Shown: piece after piece, positions 1-7,156 of the stretch
Position numbering within the stretch: the stretch's first letter is position 1
Layout: each line of letters begins with the position of its first letter
Origin: Cyclobacteriaceae bacterium
GTDB lineage: Bacteria; Bacteroidota; Bacteroidia; Cytophagales; Cyclobacteriaceae
Direction: 5' to 3'
NCBI GenBank assembly: GCA_028279155.1
Contig: JANQST010000087.1
Coordinates: 1 to 7,962 of the forward strand
Length of the DNA stretch: 7,962 bases
Notes under the pieces: generated by a model
What the model was told of the DNA's origin: nothing
Databases searched by the model: none
What the model saw: the letters and a program-made list of their open reading frames with translations, nothing else
Position numbers and translations under genes: made by a program

Positions 1-78
1 TATCGCTACTATGGAGCCTGGTCGGGTGGTCCTAGATCCATCGCTTATGGATATCGCGCTGGAAGATCAGCAGAATAA
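1..78 (+). CDS. C-terminal fragment of an unidentified protein (5' end outside window)
   Basis: Frame 1 is open from the window edge to a TAA at 76-78 and encodes 25 residues beginning YRYYGAWSGG and ending GRSAE. The fragment is rich in Tyr, Gly and Arg. All three reverse frames and forward frame 3 contain stops here. Forward frame 2 stays open but runs on into the opposite-strand gene, so it is the less likely choice. If real, this gene converges on the TAXI-like gene with only 4 bases between the two stop codons. I do not recognise a family from so short a tail. Confidence 0.4.
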   Translation, partial: YRYYGAWSGGPRSIAYGYRAGRSAE

Positions 79-82
79 CGAA

Positions 83-1336
83 TTAATCCTGGTGGTAATC
101 ATCGCGCTTCATCAACTCCTGGTGCAGTTCGTCCCAAAGCATCATAAAAATTACAAACTCATTGTTTGCGCTTAACTTTTCCCGGATGAGCAAGTCAAAA
201 ACAATCGTCTGCATGCCTGTCAATTTTGTCCTTAAATCAGGAGTTGTATAAGTCTTCAACTTCTCTTTTATCTGCAACAGCTCGTGGTAATATTCATCCA
301 TCCTGTCTTTCTTCCTTTGATTGATGTTGGCTCTTACACTGGCTCCCAAACCGAAAACCACAATAAAAGCAGAGAGGACAAAACCCATAAATTCTGAGTA
401 ACGCTCAATAAAGGATGGCTTATCCCTATTTACATAATCAATGGTTCCACCATGAAATGGGAAGCTCAGGTTAATATCCTGATGATTCACCTCAAACGTA
501 TAGCTGTTTGACGATTCAAAAATTGGAACAACATGATGCTGATGTATCGTCTCAATCAAATCATATATGACCTTTGTTGCGGCGTTCGAATTTGCCACCA
601 ATAGCTCATGTACTGCGAGAGTATACACAGGATCTTCCAAGGTGGTCCCAAATGCATATCTTGAAATGATATATGGTGTTGTCTTCTTATAGGACTGACA
701 AAAGCCTTCGATGAAAGAGCCCTGACCAAATGTTTCCTCATGATCCATGGAGTAGATGTTAGCTTTTTCATCAAAAATGAGCTTCCCGAGTTCATAGTTT
801 TCAAGTGCTGAAAAAAACATTAAAAGATCATTTTCCAATAAATCTTGTTCCAGGTTGAAATGTGGCTCCAATCGATAATTTAATGCAGAGTCTCCTGTGA
901 AATTTGGAATCAGTCGTCTAAAAAACTCTAATTCATCTACCTCCTTGGTTAAAACCACATAGTCACCAGCCTTAATAAGCGAATCAATCTCACCCTGTTC
1001 TAATTCAAATCGAGAAATGACAACAAGCACTTCATGAAAGAATGGAATGACTGTCCGTAGATCCTTTTTGCTTTGTTTATAGTCGATTGTATTGTCGACT
1101 GTTGTAATATCAAATTCTCCATTCAATATTCCGTCAATTGCAGCCACTTCAGTAAGTGAATCGCGAGAAACAATATCAATTTCAAATCTCGAATGAGTAT
1201 TGATATCATCGACAATACGGGTCATCACAACTTCGTCCTCCTGTGCGACAAGCATCTTCAATTTGTAGTTATAATTACAACTTGACAAAACCGTTATAAA
1301 AAAAAGAAGGTACAGGATTCGTTTGCTGGTTTTCAT
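83..1336 (-). CDS. TAXI family TRAP-transporter solute-binding lipoprotein with C-terminal membrane helix
   Basis: This 417-residue protein resembles TAXI-type periplasmic binding proteins, which in TRAP transporters capture small carboxylate-like ligands. It opens with a lipoprotein signal peptide (hydrophobic 7-17, lipobox LSSC with Cys20). The binding-protein domain spans about 27-300. Near its end is SFPFHGGTIDY (residues 291-301), which I align with the FHPGA-type motif that closes the TAXI domain. A membrane helix follows at about 316-334, then a basic, mostly helical cytoplasmic tail of about 80 residues (from RANINQRKKDR). TAXI proteins with such a tail exist, but here no DctQ/DctM-like permease is visible on either side, so transport is not demonstrated and sensing is possible. 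It lies 51 bases downstream of the M29-like gene on the same strand, probably co-transcribed. The ATG at 1334-1336 directly precedes the signal peptide, and no Shine-Dalgarno is seen. Family call fairly sure; ligand unknown. Confidence 0.8.
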   Translation of the reverse strand: MKTSKRILYLLFFITVLSSCNYNYKLKMLVAQEDEVVMTRIVDDINTHSRFEIDIVSRDSLTEVAAIDGILNGEFDITTVDNTIDYKQSKKDLRTVIPFFHEVLVVISRFELEQGEIDSLIKAGDYVVLTKEVDELEFFRRLIPNFTGDSALNYRLEPHFNLEQDLLENDLLMFFSALENYELGKLIFDEKANIYSMDHEETFGQGSFIEGFCQSYKKTTPYIISRYAFGTTLEDPVYTLAVHELLVANSNAATKVIYDLIETIHQHHVVPIFESSNSYTFEVNHQDINLSFPFHGGTIDYVNRDKPSFIERYSEFMGFVLSAFIVVFGLGASVRANINQRKKDRMDEYYHELLQIKEKLKTYTTPDLRTKLTGMQTIVFDLLIREKLSANNEFVIFMMLWDELHQELMKRDDYHQD

Positions 1337-1387
1337 ATGGCTAGTTGATTAGTGGGTACTTAAATATACAAATGAATTTTGAGGCGA

Positions 1388-2557
1388 TTACTTCAACAGT
1401 TTCCCGTTTTCAACCCAAACCTCCTCTCCAACCTTTACGGTTGCATCTACAAAGAAATTCCATCGGACAAAGCCTCCGCTAACATTTCCGCCTAATTCTG
1501 AATTATCTCCCAGTGAAAGTCGGACAACTCCAGCACCATACCCAAAGTAAGGTATCCAGGGATTTTCTTCTGGAATTGCAAGTTTAGGATTCATTCCAAG
1601 TGCAAATTCTCTGAATGATCTGGCCGATTCTCCGCCTTCATTCATCACTTTTTGAACAGCCTCTATTCCTCTTGAAGCCGTCATATCCGTTACTTTACCC
1701 GCCTCAAACGTTAAGACTAATCCCTGAACCATAGTAGTATCCCAAACTGCATCGGGGAAAGCAATTCTTCCATTAACAGAAGTTTCAATAGGAGCAACAC
1801 GCACAGCTCCTGATGGTAGTTCCATCTCCCTGTCGATCAGGTTACGCGCCAATTCAGCAGTAGCTGCTGAAGCATCTCCACTTTGTTTTGTCACTGGCCG
1901 ATCGCCTATTCTAAATGATATATCCGTTCCTCCTGGAGTAGTCACATTGATAAGCTGATCGCGCATTGCATCCTCAAATCTTTTTTGATTCCTGCCCAGT
2001 TGCCTGTAGTTGGTGGTAAAAAGAACCTCTTGATAAAAGAGATCTATTTCAGGTGATATATCAGCCACCAATCCATTGAGTCCATAAGCTCCAGCCCAAT
2101 GAAAATGAATGGTCCTTCCTACGCCTTCGTTTAGGTTGTCCTGGATCATTGCATATATCTCATGTTCGGGAGAAGCTCCCGGAAGCATTATTCCAATATC
2201 TACTTGCTTCATGTATTCCTTCAATTCCTCATCATTCAGATCTGAAGCTGCATCCACGAAGGCCGAGGACCACTCTTCAGGTTGAGGATCAAAAACGCTG
2301 ATCGCTCCAAGGTATTCACCAAGTGAACTATCTACCTGATTCTTTAATGCCGAGACTAACGGATCAAACCTGCCCGGTAAACCCACCAGAAGCACAGTCT
2401 CCCCCAACTGAAGATCCATCCGTTCCACCAACAACTCAGCGAGTGCATCAAAATCAAGTTCTTTTGCCTTTTCATTCTCCTGGTCGCTAAAAATTGAGCA
2501 TGATGAAAAAATCAAAAGGGTTACAAATACTGTATTTCGGAGTAGCTTGATTCTCAT
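1388..2557 (-). CDS. M29 (AmpS/AmpT, thermophilic aminopeptidase) family-like lipoprotein, probably non-catalytic
   Basis: This 389-residue protein has an N-terminal signal peptide (hydrophobic 9-17) and a lipoprotein-type Cys20 in FSSC; Phe at -3 is atypical. Its C-terminal half can be followed motif by motif along M29 metallo-aminopeptidases: ELPSGAVRVAP (246-256), the SVNGRIAF strand (260-267), FREFALGMNP (315-324), GAGVVRLSLGDN (341-352), and GGNVSGGFVRWNFF (356-369). M29 enzymes bind two metals through two Glu, two His and one Asp. By this alignment only Glu317 remains. The first Glu is Ala251, the two His are Arg346 and Arg365, and the Asp is Asn367. I infer an inactive, binding-type homologue. 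Length is near the usual 370-410. An envelope location is also unusual, since the well-known M29 enzymes are cytoplasmic. It is the first gene of a leftward pair with the TAXI lipoprotein and is divergent from the AraC-type regulator. The alignment was made by eye. Confidence 0.72.
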   Translation of the reverse strand: MRIKLLRNTVFVTLLIFSSCSIFSDQENEKAKELDFDALAELLVERMDLQLGETVLLVGLPGRFDPLVSALKNQVDSSLGEYLGAISVFDPQPEEWSSAFVDAASDLNDEELKEYMKQVDIGIMLPGASPEHEIYAMIQDNLNEGVGRTIHFHWAGAYGLNGLVADISPEIDLFYQEVLFTTNYRQLGRNQKRFEDAMRDQLINVTTPGGTDISFRIGDRPVTKQSGDASAATAELARNLIDREMELPSGAVRVAPIETSVNGRIAFPDAVWDTTMVQGLVLTFEAGKVTDMTASRGIEAVQKVMNEGGESARSFREFALGMNPKLAIPEENPWIPYFGYGAGVVRLSLGDNSELGGNVSGGFVRWNFFVDATVKVGEEVWVENGKLLK

Positions 2558-2672
2558 GGCCTGGTCAATTATCGCTGGAAAAGATAAAAAAATCTAAATA
2601 ACCAGCTCACTAATCTTTTATGGCCTGTTCGAAGGCTAACATTCCACACAATATTTTTTATATATTTAGTTC
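2558..2672. promoter_or_regulatory. Divergent intergenic region between the lipoprotein pair and the AraC-type regulator
   Basis: These 115 AT-rich bases must hold the leftward promoter for the M29-like/TAXI pair and the rightward promoter of the regulator. A TATATTTA stretch at 2661-2668 resembles the Bacteroidota -7 element (TAnnTTTG) but lies only 4 bases before the ATG and lacks a well-spaced -33 TTG, so I do not call it. Possible operator material: AAAAGAT at 2579-2585 is mirrored by ATCTTTT at 2613-2619, and TGGCCTGGTC (2557-2566) recurs as TGGCCTGTTC (2621-2630). The regulatory role is inferred from the divergent gene layout. Confidence 0.45.
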
Positions 2673-3758
2673 ATGGCAATATTCCATGTTTTGATTGCTT
2701 TCGGGGCTTTCCAGGCCCTTTTCCTTGCTCTAATTTTTCTTACACACTCAAAGGAAAATCTACCTAAAAAGCTGTTTGCTCTTTTTCTCCTTATCGAAGG
2801 ATTTACACTAGTGGAGCGCGTACTGGTAGAAAGTGGAATGATTACCAATGTTCCACATCTATTGGGAATTAGTTATCCTATCAATTTCATAAAGCCTCCT
2901 ATTCTTTTTTTTATGGCACTAGCCATCGTTAACAAGAAGTTCAGACTTAGACGAATTCATGGTTTTCATTTCATTCCATTTGGACTGATTCTACTTATGA
3001 ACATTCCCTTCTATTTAGAACCCGGAGCTAACAAGATTGAAATCGTTAACACTTTTGTAAACTACATTCCTTCGTACATCGACTTCAACTTCTATTTTTT
3101 CCTATCCTTTTTTGTATACATCGGGATTTATATTTTTCTCACAGTTCGGACATTAAGAACTTATCATACCCACGTAAAAAATAACAAACTCTCCAATTGG
3201 TACTTGTGGGTGCTATACATGTATGGATTGACACTGTTGATAAGTCTAATCCATTTTTTAATTGAACCTTCGGGAATAATCGATATCAGACACTTTGGGA
3301 TGATCAGCATGTTGATCATGACATTCCTTGTACAATCAATTGCCTATTCATTTTTCGTCAAATCCAACATCTTTCATCTTCGATCTCATTCCATTGAGAA
3401 CATCGATCAAACACTGAAAGATGAAAAAATAATTCGTAACAAACTTGAAATGGAGAAAGCCTATTTAAACGATGAACTCAACCTGGGTGAGTTTGCTAAA
3501 GCGGTAGGGTTACCCAAAAAGTATGTTTCTGATATCATTAATCAACGTTTTGGAAATTCATTCAAAGAGGTAATTAATCAGTATCGGGTAGAGGAAGCTA
3601 AAAATCTGATGAGTGAAAACAAGGATTCGAATCCTCAACTAATTGCGATTGGATATCAAGCAGGTTTCAATAATAAAGTGAGTTTTTACAGATCATTCAA
3701 GCGACACACTGGTAAGTCTCCTTCAGATTATTTTAGATTCATGGTATCGTCAAAATAA
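2673..3758 (+). CDS. Membrane-embedded AraC-family transcriptional regulator
   Basis: This 361-residue protein has an integral membrane N-terminal domain and a C-terminal AraC/XylS DNA-binding domain. Hydrophobic helices lie at about 5-24, 33-51, 66-86, 98-114, 139-158, 176-197 and 206-228, giving a seven-helix plan. A charged linker (about 230-262) leads to two helix-turn-helix units: LNLGEFAKAVGLPKKYVSDIIN (about 269-290) and IAIGYQAGFNNKVSFYRSFKRH (about 324-345), followed by the family's TGKSPSDYFR ending. The IGYQAGF...SFYRSFK stretch is the classic AraC signature. Such regulators are common in Bacteroidota, where the membrane part is thought to sense an unknown signal. The gene is divergent from the M29-like/TAXI pair, making that pair a plausible target. 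The ATG at 2673 begins the first membrane helix, and there is no Shine-Dalgarno. Family call is firm; signal and targets are unknown. Confidence 0.92.
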   Translation: MAIFHVLIAFGAFQALFLALIFLTHSKENLPKKLFALFLLIEGFTLVERVLVESGMITNVPHLLGISYPINFIKPPILFFMALAIVNKKFRLRRIHGFHFIPFGLILLMNIPFYLEPGANKIEIVNTFVNYIPSYIDFNFYFFLSFFVYIGIYIFLTVRTLRTYHTHVKNNKLSNWYLWVLYMYGLTLLISLIHFLIEPSGIIDIRHFGMISMLIMTFLVQSIAYSFFVKSNIFHLRSHSIENIDQTLKDEKIIRNKLEMEKAYLNDELNLGEFAKAVGLPKKYVSDIINQRFGNSFKEVINQYRVEEAKNLMSENKDSNPQLIAIGYQAGFNNKVSFYRSFKRHTGKSPSDYFRFMVSSK

Positions 3759-3769
3759 TAATCAAGTCG

Positions 3770-3792
3770 CTCAACTTTCTTTGTTAGTTGAG
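3770..3792 (+). terminator. Possible weak terminator after the AraC-type regulator
   Basis: CTCAACT (3770-3776) and AGTTGAG (3786-3792) form a perfect 7-bp stem with a 9-base loop, 11 bases after the regulator's stop codon. It is followed by AGCTTTTC, so the T tract is short and interrupted and the stem is not GC-rich. A rho-independent terminator is plausible but weak. It could instead be a protein-binding site. Confidence 0.35.
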
Positions 3793-3812
3793 AGCTTTTC
3801 GAAAAATCTTTT

Positions 3813-3837
3813 AGGTTACAAAATGAATTCGTAACCT
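3813..3837. repeat. Perfect inverted repeat AGGTTAC-N11-GTAACCT upstream of the SRPBCC gene
   Basis: AGGTTAC at 3813-3819 is exactly complementary to GTAACCT at 3831-3837, with an 11-base AT-rich spacer. The half-site centres are 18 bases apart. No T run follows, so it does not look like a terminator. The TAACC core of the right arm recurs at 3857-3861 and 3884-3888 before the ATG at 3899. The position, 62 bases upstream of that start, would suit an operator. Function is inferred only from symmetry and location. Confidence 0.4.
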
Positions 3838-3898
3838 CTGCGTGATTAAGTAATGCTAACCTTGGGAAAACGTTATCAAAATCTAACCAATATTTGAA

Positions 3899-4351
3899 AT
3901 GAAATTCAACGGATCAATAGAGATCAACCAGCCGATAGAAGTAATTGCCAAATTGTTTGCTGACCCTGAGAACTTGAAGGAATACCAGGAAGGCTTCGAA
4001 AAAAAGGAATTGGTCAGCGGGAACGCAGGAGAAGATGGCGCAATTTCTAAGATGTATTACAGGCAAGGGAAACACGAAATGGAATTGACAGAAACCATTA
4101 TTTCAAATAAACTTCCACAATCGTTTGAGGCTTTCTATCATCATAAGCACATGGATAATACCATGAAATGTACATTTACGGATTTGGGAGATAATAAAAC
4201 AAGATACGATACCGAAGTGGAGTACACCCGAATCAATTGGGTCATACCACGTTTAATCGCAATTCTATTTCCAGGTATGTATAGAAAACCAGCACAAAAG
4301 TGGTTGAACAACTTTAAAGTATTTGCAGAGAAACAACCAACAGAACAATGA
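3899..4351 (+). CDS. SRPBCC (START/polyketide-cyclase-like) family protein
   Basis: This 150-residue cytoplasmic protein has no signal peptide. Its layout matches the SRPBCC ligand-binding fold: an opening strand with a 'membrane/pathogen-type' start (MKFNGSIEINQPIEVIAKLFADPENLKEY, residues 1-29, typical strand-helix), then alternating strands through about residue 110 (ending in TRYDTEVEYT), and a long C-terminal helix (about 114-145). SRPBCC proteins bind hydrophobic small molecules in a deep cavity, and no specific catalytic residue can be named here. The stop codon overlaps the next gene's start (ATGA at 4348-4351), so the two products are probably made together by translational coupling. 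The upstream 140 bases hold the two inverted repeats described separately. The family call rests on fold pattern and size; ligand is unknown. Confidence 0.8.
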   Translation: MKFNGSIEINQPIEVIAKLFADPENLKEYQEGFEKKELVSGNAGEDGAISKMYYRQGKHEMELTETIISNKLPQSFEAFYHHKHMDNTMKCTFTDLGDNKTRYDTEVEYTRINWVIPRLIAILFPGMYRKPAQKWLNNFKVFAEKQPTEQ

Positions 4352-4686
4352 ATTGGGACGACGCATTGGCATTTTACGATAAGTTGGTGGCAACCAACTC
4401 AAAGTTCGAGCGGCTTGGCAAAACCATGCCATACACGGCTGCAAACACCTACATGTTTTCACTTCTAAATAAAGACGGTGAAATAGGCATAAGACTTTCA
4501 AAAGAATCGGGTGGAAACTTCATGAAGAAAAACGACACCACCAGATATAAATCTTATGGTGCTTTCATGTCTGGTTATGTGCTAATCCCAGAAGAACTTT
4601 ACGATGACATGGATCTTCTGGCTTCCATCTTGGAGGAAAGCTATCAATATGTGATGTCATTGGAACCACAAAAACGCAAGAAATGA
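4348..4686 (+). CDS. TfoX N-terminal domain-like protein
   Basis: This small cytoplasmic protein of 112 residues has the single-domain TfoX_N / YjbR-like pattern: an N-terminal helix (DDALAFYDKLVA, 4-15), the KTMPYTAANTYMFSLL strand region (25-40), GEIGIRLSKE (44-53), the KSYGAFMSGYVLIPEEL core (68-84), and a closing helix ending in YVMSLEPQKRKK (101-112). The GYV-P and YV-SL-P-KKK elements are the parts I recognise best. Full TfoX/Sxy proteins are competence regulators with a second domain, which this protein lacks, so a competence role should not be assumed. It starts inside the stop codon of the SRPBCC gene without a Shine-Dalgarno, which points to translational coupling and joint function. 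The exact biochemical role is unknown. Confidence 0.75.
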   Translation: MNWDDALAFYDKLVATNSKFERLGKTMPYTAANTYMFSLLNKDGEIGIRLSKESGGNFMKKNDTTRYKSYGAFMSGYVLIPEELYDDMDLLASILEESYQYVMSLEPQKRKK

Positions 4687-4771
4687 TTTGATCCCACCAA
4701 CATCTTTTGTGCTCTCGGTTAGTTTGATGAAATTTAAATGAGCCCAGTTACATTAACCTAACCATATTATC

Positions 4772-7156
4772 ATGAGATCACTATATGTCTTGATTCTTTT
4801 ACCACTTGTCATTTCCTGCAATCAAGAATCAGCAAATCGGCAAACAATTAATGGATTATCAGAACCCGTTGAGATATTGAGAGACCAATGGGGCATCAAT
4901 CATATCTATGCTAAAAATCAGAAAGATCTTTTTTTCACACAAGGATACGCAGCAGCCCGAGATCGACTTTTCCAGTTTGAGATTTGGAGGCGACAAGCGA
5001 CAGGGACGGTGGCAGAAATTCTTGGTGAAAGAGAATTAAAGCGAGACATAGGTACCCGACTTTTCAAATTCAGAGGTGACATGACCGAGGAGATGAATCA
5101 CTACCATAACGATGGGGTAGAAATCATCACCGCATATACAGATGGTGTCAATGCCTATATAGATGAAATCTTAGCTACACCTGAAAAGCTTCCAGTAGAA
5201 TTCAAACTTTTGGGTATTCTTCCACAAAAGTGGACGCCTGAAATCGTGATCTCCAGGCACCAGGGGTTACTTGGCAACATTGGACAGGAGTTGCAAACCG
5301 GGAGAGCCGTGGCAAAAATTGGAGTCGATAAGGTCAAGGACCTGCAATGGTTTCACCCCAAGGTGCCTAATCTCAATCTTGATCCGGCCATCAACAAAGA
5401 ATTACTGGATGATGACATCCTTGAGCTTTATAATGCTTTTAGAAGAAGAGTTCGTTTCGAACAAAATGATATTGTGCCTGAATATCTATCATCGATTGAG
5501 ACCGAAATTCTCCTGGCATCAAATAACGTTGGTGATGATCCTTTTTCAATTGGGAGTAATAATTGGGTAGTTAGTGGAGAGAAAATGGCAGATGGTAACA
5601 CCTATATGGCCAATGATCCTCATCGAACAATTGCTGTTCCTTCGCTACGGTACATGGCACATCTGGTAGCTCCTGGTTGGGACGTGATTGGTGGAGGTGA
5701 ACCAGAAATTCCGGGAATTTCTATTGGTCACAATGAATATGGCGCCTGGGGATTGACGGTTTTCCGCACAGATGGTGAAGATCTGTATGTGTATGACATC
5801 AATCCGGACAACTCCAATCAATACCGATACAAAGGGGAATGGGAAGACATGATAGTGATCACAGAAACGATCCAGGTAAAGGGACAAGAAGATCAAACAG
5901 CCGAGCTTAAGTACACGCGGCACGGACCTGTTTCTTATGTTGATCTTGAAAACAACAAGGCCTATGCGGTGAGGTGTGCATGGTTAGAAGTGGGTGGATC
6001 ACCATACTTAGCATCATTGCGCATGGATCAGGCCAAAACCTGGGAAGAATTTCGTGAGGCTTGTAACTACAGCCACATCCCGGGAGAGAATATGATCTGG
6101 GCTGATAAGAACGGAAACATTGGATGGCAAGCAGTTGGAATCGCCCCAATTCGTGGAAATTTTAGCGGCCTGGTTCCAGTACCAGGAGATGGCAGGTATG
6201 AATGGGATGGGTATTTGCCAATCATTCAAAAACCAAACACTTACAATCCTGAAGATGGTTTTTTTGCTACAGCCAATCAAAATGTGACACCTGAAAGCTA
6301 TGAATTTTGGGATGCCATCGGCTTTTCCTGGTCAGATCCCTATCGTGGAGATCGGGTTGAAGAAGTGCTGAATTCAAAGCAAAAATTGACAATGGAAGAC
6401 ATGAAAAACTTACAGGTGGATTATTTATCAATCCCAGCCAGAATTCTGGTTCCATATCTAAAAGATCTTCAATTTGAAGGCAAGACTGACGAAGCAAGGG
6501 ACATGCTAACGAACTGGGATTTCAGGCTTGAAGCCAGTTCAACAGAAGCCGCCATTTACGTCACCTGGGAAAATCAGTTAAGAGCACAAGCAAGAGAAAG
6601 GTTTGTCCCCGAACCAGCCAAAGATCTGATCAGAGGTATCCAGATGAAAAAACTCGTCGATTGGATACTTGAGGCAAATGAGAAATTTGGTTCATCCTCA
6701 GCTAGAGATGAATTTCTAAAGCAAGCGCTTAATGATGCGATTACAGAGCTTGAGGAGAAGCTAGGGGAAGACATGAACTACTGGCAATACGGTCAGGAAA
6801 ATTATAAGCACTCATACATTACCCATGCGCTTGGAAATGTGACTGATTCTATTACCTCTGGTAAGTTGAATGTTGGTCCTCTACCTCGAGGAGGAAATTC
6901 ATATACCCCAGGTTCAACAGGAGGAAACCTTAGACAAAGCAGTGGAGCGTCGTTCCGAATGATTGTTAACACAGGAGATTGGGATTCGGCAATTGGTACC
7001 AACAGTCCCGGACAATCCGGAGATCCCGAAAGCCCTTTTTATCAAAACCTTTTCGAATCCTGGGCCAAAGATGAATATTTCCCAGTTTACTACAGTCGAG
7101 AAAAAATTGAAGCTTCTACTGTAGAAAAAACAATCTTATCACCAGCAAAAAACTAG
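4772..7156 (+). CDS. Penicillin acylase family lipoprotein (S45, Ntn hydrolase)
   Basis: This 794-residue precursor of an N-terminal-nucleophile amidohydrolase matches the family's usual length. It has a lipoprotein signal peptide (lipobox VISC, Cys16). The alpha part spans about 17-250, with the early YAKNQKDLFFTQGYAAARDRLFQ signature (46-68). A spacer precedes GSNNW, where Ser262 would become the nucleophile after self-cleavage at Gly261-Ser262. Counting from Ser262, Asn502 (in ATANQN) falls at beta241, the oxyanion Asn of E. coli penicillin G acylase. Asp334 and Asp337 fall at beta73 and beta76, its calcium ligands. His284 (NDPH) is at beta23, as in cephalosporin acylases. The enzyme should therefore be active, processed, and lipid-anchored outside the cytoplasm. 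Relatives cleave beta-lactam side chains, acyl-homoserine lactones or other N-acyl compounds; the sequence does not say which. It lies 85 bases after the TfoX-like gene and 110 before the M1 peptidase gene, same strand. Confidence 0.93.
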   Translation: MRSLYVLILLPLVISCNQESANRQTINGLSEPVEILRDQWGINHIYAKNQKDLFFTQGYAAARDRLFQFEIWRRQATGTVAEILGERELKRDIGTRLFKFRGDMTEEMNHYHNDGVEIITAYTDGVNAYIDEILATPEKLPVEFKLLGILPQKWTPEIVISRHQGLLGNIGQELQTGRAVAKIGVDKVKDLQWFHPKVPNLNLDPAINKELLDDDILELYNAFRRRVRFEQNDIVPEYLSSIETEILLASNNVGDDPFSIGSNNWVVSGEKMADGNTYMANDPHRTIAVPSLRYMAHLVAPGWDVIGGGEPEIPGISIGHNEYGAWGLTVFRTDGEDLYVYDINPDNSNQYRYKGEWEDMIVITETIQVKGQEDQTAELKYTRHGPVSYVDLENNKAYAVRCAWLEVGGSPYLASLRMDQAKTWEEFREACNYSHIPGENMIWADKNGNIGWQAVGIAPIRGNFSGLVPVPGDGRYEWDGYLPIIQKPNTYNPEDGFFATANQNVTPESYEFWDAIGFSWSDPYRGDRVEEVLNSKQKLTMEDMKNLQVDYLSIPARILVPYLKDLQFEGKTDEARDMLTNWDFRLEASSTEAAIYVTWENQLRAQARERFVPEPAKDLIRGIQMKKLVDWILEANEKFGSSSARDEFLKQALNDAITELEEKLGEDMNYWQYGQENYKHSYITHALGNVTDSITSGKLNVGPLPRGGNSYTPGSTGGNLRQSSGASFRMIVNTGDWDSAIGTNSPGQSGDPESPFYQNLFESWAKDEYFPVYYSREKIEASTVEKTILSPAKN

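Noticed and set aside
5..173. Forward frame 2 running from near the window start into the TAXI-like gene
   Set aside because: It overlaps the opposite-strand TAXI gene by about 90 bases, whose protein is well supported; frame 1 ending at 78 fits compact convergent genes better.
1337..1387. Independent promoter for the TAXI gene (TATATTTA on the minus strand)
   Set aside because: The possible -7 match lacks a correctly spaced -33 element (nearest TTG about 25 bases away); co-transcription with the M29-like gene is simpler.
3889..3896. AATATTTG resembling the Bacteroidota -7 promoter element TAnnTTTG just before the SRPBCC gene
   Set aside because: It lies 2 bases before the ATG, so transcription would begin inside the gene, and the nearest upstream TTG is about 24 bases away instead of about 19-20.
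4719..4726. TTAGTTTG as a -7 element for the penicillin acylase gene
   Set aside because: Seven of eight bases match, but no TTG/TTTG sits at the right upstream distance; a single short match in AT-rich DNA is not convincing.
5155..7002. Several reverse-strand and one alternate-frame open frames of 60-99 codons inside the penicillin acylase gene
   Set aside because: They lie wholly inside a well-supported gene, have no recognisable domain or composition of real protein, and overlap each other.
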